64,000 nucleotides of DNA from Harmothoe impar (GCA_947462335.1 OX381704.1:43466942-43530941), one strand, 5' to 3'; shown: positions 12,401 through 20,754, counted from the stretch's first letter. Notes: a model not told the origin generated them from the letters alone. Numbers and translations: made by a program.

Positions 12401-14555
12401 ACAGGAGAAAAATTAAGCATGGCAATAGATCTACTTCATTATGCTTTAACCAACTTAAAAGACTGTTGTATTTGACTTAAGTATCTATTCTTAATCAGGT
12501 GTTAAATGGGTATCTTTCTAGCACAATGGATCTCTAGGCTGCTGGAGTACTAGAGGCCCCGTACTATCCTTACCTTGTTGCTGACAGTCTGTGATGACTT
12601 GACCATCTGCCCTCTTGAAGACCAGAGTACATCCATTACAAGCGTCCACCTGGCAGGTGGCAGCTCCGGCACACGTCTCCGTCAGACAGCTGTAGGCCTC
12701 ACAGTGCTGGGCCTTCACTCCTCCAGGGCACAGCTCCGGGGCTAAATGGGGGATAAACATATACACTGGGGATTAGAGGAGCAATATAGTTACAGAGTGA
12801 CTAGATGGGTGATACAAGTACAGAAAAGGGACTAAATGGATAATGCAATTACAAAAAGTACAAAAGTACAATTTAATTCAATTACACAAGAAGTGCTAGA
12901 GGGGTAATACAAGCATGGCCAGCATATACATACATCATTATTTATATCATACAAAACTGAAGAGGTACCCTTTAAATTGACGTTCATCCAAAGATAAATG
13001 AGTGGTGAATCAATCATAAATATAGTTCTGACTATGTAACATAATGATACAAACTAACATAGCAGTGGCGTAGGAAAAGGGGGAGGGGGTAATCAGAGAG
13101 GAGGGGACCTGAATATGTTGCCCTCCCTCCAAAATTTGCCAAGACCCTATAATTTAATACAGTCGACCCTCACTACCCCTCTTCCTCCCACATAGGGAAA
13201 CGTTGGGACACATGGGCTTGGAATCCAATCAGAACTAATGGAGGCTCAAACACTGCGTTTCTATATACAATTCCCATATGAGCATGCATATGCACCATCA
13301 TGATTGGCACCTTATGTTTAATGGTGGTTTGGCAAGTGGGAAGTGTGAGACAATCACTCTACAAGAGCAATGCATGAGCCTTGTCATTCCAATTATTCTA
13401 GCATATATACTACTTACGGTGTAAACCCACAAAGACTATGGGTAAGGCTATAACTATAGGTCTGTATACTTGGACTTCGGGACAGCAACATTCATGGCGA
13501 TGTATAAATGTGACCCCGTAATAGCTATAATACTAGCTGTCCATACTATTATGTTGCCAGACAGTACCCACATGGATACCACCCAAATTATGAACAGATC
13601 GAGTGTCTAACATACCTGTGATAGCATCTGTAGTCCCCGGTACTGGAGCTGCAAAGTTCGTAAGCCATGTTAAACCTCTCGAGATAAGATTTTACAAATA
13701 TGCAGGACATGAATGCATTGAAGATTGAAGCGTCAATCATTTCGTTCAGAAAGGTGTATCAATGCATATAATATACTTAACATAATACTTAAATTTGCAT
13801 CTATGTTATACATAACATAGATGGACTAGACTAGTGTTATCTGAGTAATAAGCCGAATTTTGTTCAAGGACATTTTATCATACTTGCTGATAAGTGGCTG
13901 GTATACATAGCAATACTATGCAACATGGCAGAAGAAGAAGGCGGATTGAGTAGCCCTGTGTGGTACTAAATTAACCCAAATAATCCTGAAGTTGTCAGCT
14001 TTCTTTGAATTTATTCAATGTTAAAGTCTAAAGTTACTTTACTACTTACCGTCACAGTCAGGCTGCCCGGTGACTGGGGAGGTGAGTCGTTGTCCTGTGG
14101 TCGTGTTAACACACCAGCACACACCCAGCTGATCCATGCACTGTATCCTCTGCCAGGTCATGCCAAGGTAACACCTGCAAGGGTATAGGGTGAAAAAAAT
14201 GGTATGTTTGGATATGCCTTTAACCATACTCACTTTTGTAAAGGTCTGAGGGGGGAAACCTGGACTCTCGACAGCCCCCATTATCTTTTTGTGATCATTC
14301 TTTACAGTGAGAAAAAGGTATCATGATGATATTGCTATGTGCATACGCAGAACTAAGAGAGCAGGAAGTGTCATTTATCACTAACCTTGGGATGAATGTC
14401 AGCCCTCCCTGACCTTCCTCCAGTTGGTCAAGTGCCTCCAGGTAGGCATCAAAGCAGAAGGACTCGGGCCCCGGTGACGTAGGTGGTAACATAGATAGCC
14501 CTGGTGACGTCCCAATGACGACCAGCGTCACTGCAAGCACCAAGCATGACGTCAT
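1..14555 (-). CDS. Secreted modular protein with thyroglobulin-1, WAP-like, Kunitz, 8-Cys and collagen-like units (14 exons, 3' end off window)
   Basis: I assembled this gene from splice signals and reading phase; it is not one open frame. Exons on the minus strand, 5' to 3': 14555-14386, 14174-14050, 13648-13616, 12741-12574, 12077-11949, 10906-10739, 10413-10339, 7584-7345, 6317-6174, 5866-5699, 5265-3934, 3691-3506, 1944-1780, 434-<1. Exon 1 exits in phase 2. From exon 2 onward every junction is phase 1, and each internal exon is a multiple of three, the usual sign of exon shuffling. The product exceeds 1,150 residues, starts with a hydrophobic signal peptide and has no transmembrane segment in view. 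Thyroglobulin-1, WAP and Kunitz domains are typical of secreted protease inhibitors and matrix proteins, so an extracellular role is inferred. I do not recognise a named orthologue. Individual exon edges are inferred and need transcript support. Confidence 0.8.
610..1445. mobile_element. Foldback element 1 with CCCAGTAAACAC ends
   Basis: The left end CCCAGTAAACAC (610) and the right end GTGTTTACTGGG (1445) are inverted copies. Inside, motifs such as ACGTAGATTTACGT and TAAGGTTTATTTACG recur in both orientations. AACGTTAAGGTTTATT near 715 matches AATAAACCTTAACGTT near 1340 in inverted orientation, so the element is a long imperfect palindrome. No open frame is present. It lies in the intron between exons 14 and 13. 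Confidence 0.7.
1780..1944 (-). CDS. Exon 13: 8-Cys module, copy C
   Basis: Phase 1 to phase 1 exon of 55 codons with eight cysteines spaced C-5-C-5-C-5-C-7-C-4-C-1-C-14-C, from AICRGATFC to KDLVDCQKPG. The spacing of the last four cysteines and the final D-C-Q match exon 4 (VITDCQ). The acceptor is CCTTTTCAG and the donor CCAG|GTAAGA. The module follows the Kunitz exon and precedes the Gly-Pro-Gln repeat. Confidence 0.82.
2325..2484. repeat. 15-bp tandem repeat (ATGTGTGAGTGTAAT), about 10 copies
   Basis: Consecutive 15-bp units differ mainly at two positions (T/C near the end, TGTG/CGTG/CATG near the start). It follows a C-run and lies in the intron between exons 13 and 12. The open frames across it (Met-Cys-Glu-Cys-Asn repeats) are repeat artefacts. 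Confidence 0.9.
2673..2776. repeat. 18-bp tandem repeat (GCAGGTGGGTGTAGGCAA)
   Basis: About five imperfect copies in the same intron as the 15-bp repeat. No coding support. Confidence 0.8.
3506..3691 (-). CDS. Exon 12: Kunitz/BPTI domain
   Basis: Phase 1 to phase 1 exon of 62 codons. After an Ala/Pro linker come six cysteines spaced C-8-C-15-C-6-C-12-C-3-C, with FYYNATSATC and QFSALANCLQSC at the expected places. This is the Kunitz pattern with a loop one residue short. The residue following the second Cys, where trypsin inhibitors carry Lys or Arg (P1), is Pro (AACPGMRP). Canonical trypsin inhibition is therefore unlikely; other targets or a purely structural role are possible. Confidence 0.88.
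3934..5265 (-). CDS. Exon 11: Cys module B, collagen-like Gly-Gly-Pro/Gln tract and helical domain
   Basis: A single 1,332-nt exon (444 codons), phase 1 to phase 1. It opens with an incomplete copy of the 8-Cys module (ECPAGRAASVCKSSCRQQ, then C, C-4-C-1-C) that lacks the last Cys. About 50 residues follow, including an amphipathic helix (LDNLINELLARMGG), then roughly 130 residues of Gly-Gly-Pro, Gly-Gly-Gln and related triplets. These keep Gly at every third position, as in collagen. Next are a Gly/Pro/Arg-rich part, a Cys-free helical segment around DGLELLFQIGQLDRSAELLR and an acidic tail. The repeat may form a triple helix, but hydroxylatable Pro at position Y is common only in some triplets. 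Confidence 0.85.
4500..4895 (-). repeat. Coding tandem repeat, 9- and 18-bp units (collagen-like tract)
   Basis: On the minus strand, units resembling GGACAAGGTGGACCAGGA recur about 20 times with third-position changes and occasional GGA/CGA swaps, encoding alternating Gly-Gly-Pro and Gly-Gly-Gln. The reading frame is kept throughout, so length changes seem to be in multiples of nine. The antisense Pro- and Val/Leu-rich frames over this region are shadows of the repeat. Confidence 0.85.
5699..5866 (-). CDS. Exon 10: second thyroglobulin type-1-like unit (CVCV variant)
   Basis: Phase 1 to phase 1 exon: VVLPQCRPPGDSTHGGYLYK, then QCFSTFLTTCVCVDDQGSP and a final NLTCG. The order P-x-C, Y-x-x-Q-C, C-V-C-V, Cys matches thyroglobulin-1 with Trp of CWCV replaced by Val. 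The first Cys of the unit appears to come from the end of exon 9. Two acceptors 9 nt apart (exon start 5866 or 5875) are possible. The 5866 choice creates a Cys codon at the junction; the 5875 choice gives Leu. Confidence 0.78.
6174..6317 (-). CDS. Exon 9: WAP-like four-disulfide-core domain lacking two cysteines
   Basis: Phase 1 to phase 1 exon of 48 codons. It reads KVGMCPLTSP, then SSCTEEDDSMCAGTEKCC, then GHTCVQPTMC. The K-x-G-x-C-P start, acidic C-x-D core, K-C-C and C-x-x-P end are WAP hallmarks. The second and seventh canonical cysteines are absent. In elafin-type WAP folds these two are disulfide partners, so one whole disulfide has been lost. The final Cys codon is split across the next intron (T|GT). 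Confidence 0.82.
7345..7584 (-). CDS. Exon 8: acidic linker (copy A), Gly-Pro stretch and helix
   Basis: Phase 1 to phase 1 exon of 80 codons. It begins GEKVVGEDDDDSAMKRKGQ, matching exon 7, then has a Pro/Gly stretch (GGPVLHRGPGGPTIVSGPP) and an amphipathic segment (LLSILPLIGRLLNISSREAL). The acceptor is CTTTCCAG and the donor TCAG|GTAGGT. No Cys is present, so it looks like a flexible spacer ahead of the WAP-like unit. Confidence 0.75.
7699..10325 (-). mobile_element. 5'-truncated non-LTR retrotransposon, jockey/CR1-like group
   Basis: The element lies in the intron between exons 8 and 7, in the same orientation as the host gene. The 3' end (near 7700 on the plus strand) carries an AATAAA-containing stretch and a short tandem tail of ACTGAA-type units rather than poly(A), as in CR1-like elements. 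The 5' end lacks the endonuclease domain: the open frame begins in the linker downstream of where the endonuclease would be. Boundaries are approximate because no clear target-site duplication was found. It sits exactly between two duplicated exon-plus-intron segments. Confidence 0.85.
7998..10238 (-). CDS. Reverse transcriptase of a non-LTR retrotransposon (N-terminally truncated)
   Basis: An uninterrupted frame of about 746 codons. RT signatures in order: the linker block FTGRSYKRYD; LVPIPKKGN and NWRPITLLP; HQYGFRPNRGTSDA; motif A (CFIDYCKAFDS); motif B (FGVPQGSILGPLLF); the catalytic motif C (MYADDVIIY); a thumb region (YLGIELDG); and a Cys-poor C-terminal region. No endonuclease precedes it and no reliable ATG opens it (the first codon read as Met is TTG), so this copy is a 5'-truncated insertion. 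The absence of stops or frameshifts suggests it inserted recently. It has no expected role in the host gene. Confidence 0.94.
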   Translation of the reverse strand: MFTQKGYYICATQESVDIATLIHYAIYACRKKGKEESTPLTFTGRSYKRYDKDDMIEYLLSLNWVDFHSTRDPDAQWLFIYDALIAYLDIYCPIRTVNVKKVSEPWVSSETVELINDRQLMIREMKSTNNHSLVKNINRIKNRIQRQLANGQSQYVLTILERAEGDPVKFWREVNALVNPIDKNLTIQLVDELTGAVIPIDKTAEYINNYFANIGHDLFTQLPIGVIHLNPDIEEDEKPLDLKLLVDETDVLTLVKKINIDKWSGLPGINSRVLKDCLIFLYKELSIIFRNSINEGIFPVSWSRGTLVPIPKKGNLSNIKNWRPITLLPLPGKLLEKIIHKVLSSNLENESILCKHQYGFRPNRGTSDAVFNVLKDLYEARDDNKITAACFIDYCKAFDSVHHPNLITKICNLNIHGELKKWLMEYLAHRSHCAIANSIRSEQADVQFGVPQGSILGPLLFVLFINDLSDCILNSQFTMYADDVIIYASHSNRVEADRMLQEDLDRVSAWCLQNYMTVNTTKSMCMYFGPKSKLSNMGDPIFTLNNVILPTCASYPYLGIELDGGLSLTPHMNKSKKLFGNKLYKLNELRKSSSSDICLKVYKVMMSPSIDYCSFYTGGAHSAELLKLQRLQNRALRICLRVGIRGRSIIDLHKECKVDMLDRRRKLQLICIMWKKAHGGEALEQRQVRTRGDLKIKFAQRRAKTSFYEKSPYCWGVKLWDKLDKDTQKLHTRRKFKHAIDKLVFA
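10339..10413 (-). CDS. Exon 7: acidic linker exon, copy B of a duplicated exon
   Basis: A 75-nt phase 1 to phase 1 exon encoding a Glu/Asp-rich linker (EEKVVGEDDDDSDMKKSG). Its coding sequence and its upstream intron flank are clearly related to the start of exon 8. The pair therefore arose by tandem duplication, now separated by a retrotransposon. Confidence 0.68.
10739..10906 (-). CDS. Exon 6: helical segment with CxxC and Pro-rich, acidic tail
   Basis: Phase 1 to phase 1 exon. It encodes a Leu-rich stretch (SETLLLFLLQQGVLDCHQC), then RPPPPPGGKRKDLNKEIGEQ and a short acidic run. The acceptor is CTGCTAAG and the donor CAAG|GTAATC. The C-H-Q-C pair could make a local disulfide or continue the domain begun in exon 5. 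No known domain is recognised. Confidence 0.68.
11949..12077 (-). CDS. Exon 5: helical Cys-containing segment
   Basis: Phase 1 to phase 1 exon of 43 codons: GSLCGQEVMSIYQEVLATLR, then a second Cys and a Thr-rich end. The acceptor is GTGTGCAG and the donor ACG|GTAGGA. The Cys followed by an amphipathic helix resembles the opening of a thyroglobulin-1 unit, but no CWCV half follows, so it may be a degenerate half-domain. Confidence 0.7.
12574..12741 (-). CDS. Exon 4: 8-Cys module, copy A
   Basis: Phase 1 to phase 1 exon with eight cysteines spaced C-8-C-4-C-4-C-5-C-4-C-2-C-14-C, beginning ELCPGG and ending VITDCQQQ. The same spacing recurs in exons 11 (incomplete) and 13, so it is a repeated module of this protein. 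Similar modules occur in invertebrate secreted proteins, but I cannot assign a database family name from the sequence alone. Confidence 0.82.
13616..13648 (-). CDS. Exon 3: 33-nt linker microexon
   Basis: This small exon lies between an acceptor TTTGCAG and a donor ACAG|GTATGT. It is phase 1 to phase 1 and encodes a short Pro/Thr linker (APVPGTTDAIT). Dropping it would keep the frame. Support is only splice signals, phase and composition matching the linker before the Kunitz exon. Confidence 0.5.
14050..14174 (-). CDS. Exon 2: second half of thyroglobulin type-1 domain (CWCV)
   Basis: The acceptor CTTGCAG is followed by a frame reading CYLGMTWQRIQCMDQLGVCW, then CVNTTTGQRLTSPVTGQPDC. It contains the diagnostic Q-C, C-W-C-V and final Cys of the thyroglobulin-1 fold, so exons 1 and 2 together form one complete six-Cys domain. 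The donor ACG|GTAAGT leaves phase 1. Domains of this type often inhibit cysteine proteases or serve as structural modules; which applies here cannot be told. Confidence 0.88.
14386..14555 (-). CDS. Exon 1: signal peptide and first half of thyroglobulin type-1 domain
   Basis: The ATG at 14555-14553 opens a frame with a classic signal peptide (MTSCLVLAVTLVVIG, then small residues), then a Ser/Pro linker and SFCFDAYLEALDQLEEGQGG followed by LTFIPR. This is the first-half pattern of a thyroglobulin-1 domain: Cys, helix, Gly-rich turn, F-x-P. The donor CAAG|GTTAGT leaves phase 2, and joining to exon 2 restores the expected Cys immediately after FIPR. I chose this start because it gives the signal peptide and no better upstream ATG is in frame with it; the longer frame starting at 14585 adds ten non-hydrophobic residues. 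Confidence 0.8.
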
Positions 14556-15130
14556 GGTGCCTGGAGTTGTATCTGTATAAAGCATATAAACTATCAGTGT
14601 CCACTAGCATGTATTAAGCTCAAAACGTTTGTCCGTGCATTTTGATGAGCTTTGGCGAGCCTAATATTGGTATGTCTGGTTGAGGTCTGGTAGCACTGCC
14701 TATTAAAGATGTGGGGTTTCCTGTAGTAGTTCTTTACAGGGTTGTCTAATCAATAATGGATAACATGTATGGGGTTGCCAGGGCAGACCCGTAGGGAAAT
14801 CTAGTTTTTATTCTAGTTGGCCATTGTGGGCGATGTAGATGTATGCTGAATTGCTATATAAAAAGTGCTCAATATTAGTTGCCGTCTCATGTTCAGTCTT
14901 TTATTATTACTAACTGGTTATTGGGTGTGGCAGGGCGTCACAGTGCCTTATATTTTCAGTCTATTTATTTTCATCACGAAAGAGAGAATGCATGTGTTCT
15001 TACAGATAACCTACAGACGTCATTAGTCCTGTGTCCACTAGATTTATTGACCTCTCTGTCGTCCGTCAAAAACTTGAATTTAAAGGATGAAGTGAAATAT
15101 ATGTTTTTGTCTTTCTGTGGACACACCTGC

Positions 15131-15395
15131 ACTGAAAAAGTAAACTTGTCTCCAGACTCGTCTCCGTGACTATCATAAAATAAACAAGTCAAAAGTTGTC
15201 TAACCTATCAGGTTACCATCCCACAAATAGAATCTGGAGCTGGCAAATGTCGGGTTTTGGGTTGGCACATGCCAAGTGGGTCTTCTATCTCCAGCTAGAA
15301 GACCCACTTACTTGTCACTTAGACAAGTTTTTGATTCGTTTATTTTATGACCGTCACTTTGGAGAGTCTGGAGACAAGTTTACTTTTTGAGTGTG
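15131..15395. repeat. Foldback element with nested perfect hairpin
   Basis: The outer arms 15131-15187 and 15332-15395 are inverted copies of about 55 bp (AGTAAACTTGTCTCCAGACT against AGTCTGGAGACAAGTTTACT). Between them, 15274-15287 and 15296-15309 form a perfect 14-bp stem with an 8-nt loop. No gene is seen here. Confidence 0.75.
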
Positions 15396-16903
15396 GATGA
15401 CAAAATACTAGACGTCAAATGTCGGCATCAAAATTCGGCACTTGAATATTCAAACATATTTGATATCTTGTTCAGAAAGCGGAGATATGCTCCTTATTCT
15501 ATTATGATACCTTGTCCATGTTTGCCCTGGGCAGTGTGGGCAGTAATTCACCATGCTTAGTGGATCCAGTATACCTGCAGTTAACGTGGAAGATATCTAG
15601 GAAATATATTCCCAAATAATACTGGATGTCAAACAATTAAAACTGTCTACTTTCCTTGTCGTATATTAGTGGACACACACCTATTGTGCAGGAGCCCATG
15701 ATGATGTTGCACCCGATAGACCTTGCACTAGTGTAATATATAGTTACGTGTATGTCAATGCTTAAAAGTGAGTCATAGTAACGACATGCTGTGTCAGCCT
15801 TACATCGTCGTGAAAACTCTGGTCCCCCTTCCATACAGTTCACACGACTTACTACATTTTTATATGAGATAGTCGAAGATATAAGTAGTTTTTTCTTTCT
15901 TTTAGTATACTCAGGGATAGACGATAGCCAATGGCCCGTAGCTTGGGGGAACATAATATCTATAGCAATATAGTCATGATATATCCCATTGGAAAGAGGA
16001 AATCACTGCCCAGTCAGCATTGCTTACTGGGGCCCATACATGTCTAAAGGCGCCCAGTGGGCACGCCACCACTGATTAGTAGCTGCTCTGGTGGCTAATG
16101 AGCTTGCAGGGCGTATTATCCATTCAGGCAGCACACAATAGTTGGTAACATTTAGCATGGTATTTGTACTCAATAATTAACAGAATATTAAGCTTTTAAT
16201 AAGTGATGCACATGCAGGGCTACATATGCCTCCCTTATTAGGCGGGGCCATGCAGCTCTGGTTAGCTACAACAGCTGAAGGGCTACAGAAACAGGACTTA
16301 TTAATGGTGGTTTTCATAATAACTAAGAAGGGCTACATTTTTAGTCCTTATTAAGCAGTGTATCAACATCCCCTGATAAAGGCTGCTTTTGCACTGTCTA
16401 ATAACCATCACATGTAAGACCTTATTTGGGGTTATGCAGGGCTGCAAAAGTAGGGCTTATTCATAGCTGATTAACTATTGTCTTTGTTATGAATATCAAG
16501 CCCTGCAAATTAAGTTCTTATCAGTCAGTGCAAGATAAGTCCTTATTAAGCAGTGAATCGACATGCCCTGATAAGGGCTGCTTTTTCAATGTCTAATAAC
16601 CATCACATGTAAGACCTTATTAGAGGTTCTGCAGGGCTGCAAAAGCAGGGCTTGTTAGTAACTGATTAACCGTCTTCTTTATAATGGATATTAAGCCCCG
16701 CAAATGAAGTTCTTATTAGTCAGTGCATTGACATCCCTTGATAAGGACTGTATTTGTATTGTCAAAGAACCACTTTATGTCATAACATATTAATACCCAA
16801 GGGTAGGTTGTGTGATCTTTGAGAATACTTTGTGTCTCCTTGTTGTCTTCTGTTCTGGTACCTATTTGAGGGGGGAATACACCATGATTCTACAAGGAGA
16901 TTT

Positions 16904-16978
16904 GGTGGCCTAATGAGTAAGTCGCTGGACTTGTGTGTGAGAGGTCCTGGGTGCGATCCCAGAAGGAGCCACGGCACC
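16904..16978 (+). repeat. tRNA-like SINE head
   Basis: TGGCCTAATGAGTAAG resembles a pol III A box and GGGTGCGATCCCAG resembles a B box about 35 nt downstream. GTGGC near the 5' end can pair with GCCAC near the 3' end. The body is too irregular for a functional tRNA. A tRNA-derived SINE or decayed tRNA is the best reading. Confidence 0.4.
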
Positions 16979-17705
16979 AAATTTTCCGAAGAGTTGTCCT
17001 GACAGGAGTCGCGTCTGTAAGTGTCAGTAGACAGACTGCAGTGAACCTTCGGTGTCCTGGTCTCCCATGAGACTTGCACAGATCCGCTTCAGCCCGTAGA
17101 AGCATAATACACTTGCGACTGGTAAAAAGATAGCAGATATCAGTGTTGACGAAGGTGGTCCTAGCCGGGAGGGGAAAAGGCTACAATGGACCACTGGAGA
17201 CTCTGAGAAAAGGTTGTGACAGCAGCCATCCCACGCTATCTGACAGTGAGTACGGTCAAGGCACATTGCACCACAGTCACCAGTTGGTTATCAGGTGTGT
17301 CAGGTTTGCCAGGGTCAGGAGCTAGGATGTGTTCACAGTGGTTGACTATGACTTGTACACTATCAATACAAACTCAATTTTGATATAATACTTCTATTCC
17401 CACTTTTCTGTATATTGTGAGAGCTTTGATAAAACCGAAAAACTCCTCCGGACCTTTTGCTTTTGCTTTATGCAAAGAAAATGGGTGCATAGCTGAAGAG
17501 AATGATACTTCCCATCTATTTCCAAAATGAATTGAATGGGTTTTTCATTCAATCAGATTCAAATAAGACAGTTTTTGTTTGTATCTCACTGCAAATAAAG
17601 CCCTTTTTAGCCAGTGTGTGCGCATGATATATGAAGGGCTGATTTTGAAGTGTACCTAGGGTATGCTAGGGGTACAGTAAGGTTTAGGACCACCACTTAT
17701 CATCA

Positions 17706-17768
17706 GCCCCACTAGCTCATGCAATAGCACACTGGACTTTACATCTGGAGGTAAGGAGTTCGATTCCC
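17706..17768 (+). repeat. Second tRNA-like fragment with B box
   Basis: TAGCTCATGCAATAG (A box-like) is followed by GAGTTCGATTCCC, very close to the consensus tRNA B box. It differs in sequence from the copy at 16904. It is probably a tRNA-derived SINE fragment. Confidence 0.4.
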
Positions 17769-18202
17769 ATTGACAACATTAATTTGTACAACAATCATGA
17801 ATTTCCAATGTATGTATACTGAGCTGCTTATGAATGTTATATGCTTGAATAAACAGCAGAACGTTTCAGTGGAATTCCTTTTGAAATAGTGGCACACTTC
17901 AGCTTATTACTAATCACTGCTTTGAAGTGCTTAGTAAGAACTGCAGAGCAAGTCACTTATAAGTGCTGCTTTATAGCAGTGGGGTAGTGTCACAATTATA
18001 ATCTTTGAATAAATTTTACTTTTGTTGCCCTTATTAGCTGAATTATTGAACCTGTTGATAACCACTGCTTTGAAGGGCTTAATAAGTGCTGCAGATTAGC
18101 TGACTAATAGTTCTTACATTCTAGCCACAATATAGATGGATAATAAGCACTTCATTGGAGAGCTTATTAGTCACTTATTAAGTGTTGCTGTGCCCACTGG
18201 GC

Positions 18203-19520
18203 GGGCCGTTTAGGTGGGACCCACGTCACTTTGTCCATATTATGGGGCCCACCACATTTTTGTCCTGGGCTAATTGCTGGGACCCAGATGGGCTTGCTCA
18301 GATTTTAATTGAGCATATCCATATGGGCATATTGTTTGCCAATATATAATAATATTGATATCCCAATGTTATTGCCCATCTCCCAACTGAGTTGTTTCCT
18401 CCATATAGGTAGGAATATCTTCCTCCACCATTCAGAGCGTAGAGAAATGCATCCTTTAGCTGACTTACTCTTGGGCTGAACACATTTCTGAACTTATGTG
18501 ATGCAGCCAGCGTGCAAGTAGCATGTGTGTGAGAACTGAGTCAGTGGCAGGATTATATATTTTTATGACATTCAGGGAACAGGTGTTTGTACCAGGGTGC
18601 TGCTTGTTTCCATATTCATATGCAGAGTGGGGTTATAAAACGTGGCATTCCCAGAACCTATTATGAAATCTGTTATATTCCCAGGCATTCTGGAATAGTT
18701 GAGAATCCATAAACGTTTGTAATCCAAATGTTAAAAACTCTGTTGAACATTAATGTGGTATCACTTACGACGAGGACATCTAGTGGTTTGTTCAAGAACA
18801 TGACTTGCCCACTTGGCCCAGGTCCAGCCCAGATCAATCCCATCCATGAGAGGGAATGGGATTTGAAAAGTAGCCATGAAAGTTAAGTTGATGGCCTGAG
18901 CCCAGAAAGTCAAGTGGTGGGCTAGCCCAAATGGGACCCACCTCACAGTACATTCAAAGCCCATGTAATGACCATTGACCTTTTAACCCACTTTGCCCGA
19001 ATCCAACCCGAGTGAAACCCATCTTAACATAACAGCATAGCAACTTTACTTAAAATGTTAATTTCAAAGAATCACTGCTAATGGATACAAATTAACGTAT
19101 TTTAAATGTAGTTAAATGCTTATATTTGAAGTTTGGTCGGTGGGTTAAGCCCAGCTGGGGCACACCTAGCCGCCCAGGTTTACTCCCATAGAAATCCCAA
19201 GGAGATTTTAGCCCACTTTAACTAGATAAAGCCCAGGCAAAACCCACTTTGACACAAAACCATGACAATGGTACTTTAAATTATAATTTTCTAAAAACAA
19301 CCAAAGATGAGTAAGTGCCAGATGGACATATGAATGGGCCAAAAAGGTTAATTCATATGTTACAACACTTAAGATTAGTAATTAGTAGCCCATTTATATC
19401 GCCATCTGCCCTAAATAAACCATTTTCTATCAAGCCGGTCAAAGCTGGCACCCAGTCAAAGCTGGCACCCGGTCAAAGCTGGTACCCGGTCAAAGACGAA
19501 AACATTGGCCCGATCTCATG
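18203..19520. repeat. Diverged repeat region rich in GGGACCCAC and GCCCACTTTG motifs
   Basis: Short motifs such as GGTGGGACCCAC, AGCCCAGAT, AAACCCACTTTG and AGCCCACTTTAA recur in both orientations, and CAAAGCTGGCACCC-type units are tandem near 19440-19495. It looks like further foldback-type repeat material with no coding frame. Confidence 0.4.
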
Positions 19521-20625
19521 AGACACAGCCATTACCTACAATGGGCCATGGTTGGTATAACGATTGCGATGGAGTCCATCATTGCCGACACCGCGCACCC
19601 CCCCCCCTTTTTTGGGGGCAAAATTTACATTTTTTAATGTAAAATTTGGCACAAAAGTTAGGAATGGAGAATTTTTCCTATAGCGCGCACCCCCCTTTTC
19701 AAAATCCTGTATCCGCCGCTGCATTGGCCCAATATACCCTTGTTACCTGGAATGATTCTAAGAAATATTCCGAGCCCATTTTCTGAAACTACTGGCCCTT
19801 GTGGCCCATCGCTGAAAAAAGTTAGTGTCTACCCCTTTAGTATAATACTAAATTAAAATATCGAACTATTGATTTTAGTGGAGGATATTAATCACTGTTA
19901 ATATAAACCTACCAGGTACATTATATTGAGAAGGGGTCACTGAACGCTCCACGGTTGGTTGCATCGTATGCCTTGCTTGGCCTGCATACAAACAAGAGGC
20001 GTATACCATCCAACCAGCCTGTGTCGTGACTTAGGCTACAGCGTTTCTATGGTAGTCGTTGTTATCTATTAACATGTAGTCTGGATACCTTACGTTTAGC
20101 CCGGAGCTGATATACTTTGTCGCAGTTGACTCTGTGCCACCCCATGCCCCCCTCCTCCCCTCTTTCTCTCCCTTTCTCCCATCCCTCTATGTCTCTCTGG
20201 GTCTTTGCCCACATTCTCTCACCCTTTCTCTATCTCCTTTCCCCCTCATCCCCAACCGTATACATGTACATATATACTCTGCACCTGAACGGCACGCTGA
20301 TAAGTGTGCCCCAAAGGTACATACACAATCACTGTACTTGAACTAAATGTGGTCTACTTCCATCAATATTGCATAAAGTTAGCTCTATTATACATATTAT
20401 GCATGCACCCACAGGAACTTACAAGATGCATGTAACAAAAGATAGCCACTGTATAAACACATGTATGCAGGTGGATGTGATAACCACCATGGTTATCTCA
20501 TGCCTATAAGGACTCAGCTAAAGCCACTATAATTATGACCCAGCTAGATGTAGCTATTTTAAATAATTCTAAATCTATAACCAAACCTATAACCATGAGT
20601 AAATGCATTAAGATGTGTCCCTTAC

Positions 20626-20754
20626 CTGGTCCCAGTCGCCTGTACAACAGGTGGGTACGTCTTCACATCGGCAGGACAGCACCAAGAATGGACACCTGCC
20701 TCCTAACTGGGCCAAGCACTGGAACCGATCCAACCATGCCCTCCACACAGCAGC
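20626..20754 (-). CDS. Candidate exon, Cys-rich (phase 0/0)
   Basis: The acceptor ATCCTACACAG and the donor CCAG|GTAAGG bound 129 nt (43 codons) with seven cysteines, for example LGGRCPFLVLSCRCEDVPTC followed by CTGDWDQ. The Cys density, symmetric phase and good splice sites suggest a real exon of a secreted protein. It could belong to a second minus-strand gene together with other phase 0 candidates at 21606, 23823 and 30863. No family is recognised. Confidence 0.45.

Larger units (their letters stand above)
16052..18202. mobile_element. Large foldback-like element 3 with GCCCAGTGGGCAC ends
   Basis: The left end GCCCAGTGGGCAC (16052) is inverted at the right end GTGCCCACTGGGC (18202). The interior is built of diverged repeats around GGGCTGC, AGGACTTATTA and TAATAACCATCACATGTAAG, some directly repeated (16385-16450 and 16562-16640). 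Two tRNA-like B-box sequences lie inside. No long open frame is present. It shares end type and interior style with elements at 610 and 29991. Confidence 0.55.
14556..20625. other. Intergenic region, no supported gene
   Basis: Upstream of the secreted gene. It contains the foldback at 15131, the large element at 16052-18202 and repeat DNA to about 19520. A GC-skewed stretch near 19590-19715 resembles a dispersed repeat. Short open frames have no domain or splice support. Confidence 0.5.

Noticed and set aside
16904..17768. Functional tRNA genes
   Set aside because: Only B-box and partial A-box similarity; stems incomplete, so treated as tRNA-derived repeats.
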